From NCBI RefSeq assembly GCF_006442795.2, contig NZ_CP083956.1, forward strand, positions 1,240,001 through 1,304,000: DNA of 64,000 bases, given 5' to 3'. The DNA is from Mesorhizobium sp. B1-1-8 (lineage in GTDB: Bacteria; Pseudomonadota; Alphaproteobacteria; Rhizobiales; Rhizobiaceae). This document shows positions 63,641 to 64,000 of the stretch, one piece after another. Under the pieces are notes generated by a model. It was given only the letters and a program-made list of their open reading frames with translations, did not search any database and had not been told where the DNA came from. Position 1 is the stretch's first letter; each line of letters begins with the position of its first letter. A program made the translations under genes and the position numbers.

Positions 63641-64000
63641 CGCAATTCCAGGGAAAGTGCGCAGCGGCTTCCCGTCGGAATTGCGTAAGAACAAACACTT
63701 AGTACGCTTCCCGCTTGCGCGGCAATCACCGTCCGTCAGTCGCCGCCGCCCTGAACGCCTGACGCAGGCGTATGGTGCGATCGCACCATACCAAATGAAA
63801 CGCCAAGCCCGGACAATAAAACCATCGATTCCGCCTCTTGATTACGGGCGGGAGCGGCGACCGCCGGCAAGAAACAGCGTCATTCTACCCCAACGGACCT
63901 GTTTTCGGCGATGGCTAGGCCATGATACGCTCTGGCATTCAGGCAACGCGCTCTCGTCCGGATTTTATTTCCCGGCGGCCGCAACCCGGCCGCCGGGATC
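63641..64000. other. Right-end stretch with a 22-bp perfect palindrome, no gene seen
   Basis: 360 bp after the kinase gene. A perfect 22-bp palindrome (half GTATGGTGCGA) lies at 63770-63791, centred on CGATCG. A GC-rich hairpin (CGGCGGCCG...CGGCCGCCG) is at the window end. No ORF, tRNA or clear terminator T run. Confidence 0.55.

Overview
The window is a high-GC chromosomal segment of an alphaproteobacterium of the order Rhizobiales, most likely Mesorhizobium or a close relative. The evidence is the gene content (TrcR/DUF1013, RpoH, ZapA followed by a DUF4164 gene, DUF1192, DUF1127 mini-proteins, a tkt-gap-pgk-fba glycolytic cluster) and the palindromic intergenic repeats at 1-133 and 15198-15382. 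Genus is inferred from general knowledge; no database was searched.

Layout. 1-5.5 kb: a membrane hybrid histidine kinase, two tandem paralogous small proteins, and a triple-PAS histidine kinase. 5.5-9.9 kb: housekeeping genes (tautomerase, polyprenyl diphosphate synthase, MtgA, ribosomal protein L32, 1-Cys peroxiredoxin, ZapA, DUF4164). 10-20 kb: central carbon metabolism (transketolase, GAPDH, phosphoglycerate kinase, class I aldolase). It is interrupted between gap and pgk by a group II intron placed just behind the gap terminator, a palindromic repeat, and a K+/H+ antiporter gene. 20-33.8 kb: a DUF899 protein, a WYL-regulator locus with two identical-geometry operators, TrcR, quinone oxidoreductase, MFS, ArsR/GST, HxlR/hydrolase, RpoH, RluA-family pseudouridine synthase and VOC genes.

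33.9-56.8 kb is an integrated mobile element of about 22.8 kb. It lies in the 3' end of a tRNA-Glu (CTC) gene and is bounded by a perfect 50-bp direct repeat (33902-33951 and 56735-56784). A tyrosine integrase sits at the right end and an AlpA-like HTH protein with operator-like repeats at the left. It carries a DUF5906-type primase-helicase followed by inverted 9-bp iterons, a possible small-terminase pair, a large protein with repeated phage internal-virion motifs, a collagen-like fibre, a LamG-like protein, an SRAP (YedK/HMCES) protein, an ATP-dependent DNA ligase, a secreted-type nuclease, and many small zinc-ribbon or unknown proteins. No capsid, portal, large terminase or tail-tube gene was recognised. 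The element is therefore a decayed prophage or, more interestingly, a phage satellite. Two cargo loci look like defence genes: an ApeA-like HEPN protein next to the integrase, and an uncharacterised two-gene minus-strand operon (43855-45409) between the virion-like genes.

56.8-64 kb returns to chromosomal genes: a VOC protein, a GST-like protein with a histone-H1-like Lys/Ala-rich N-terminal tail, several small exported proteins, and a 1116-residue multi-PAS hybrid kinase whose kinase and receiver domains closely resemble those of the kinase at the start of the window.
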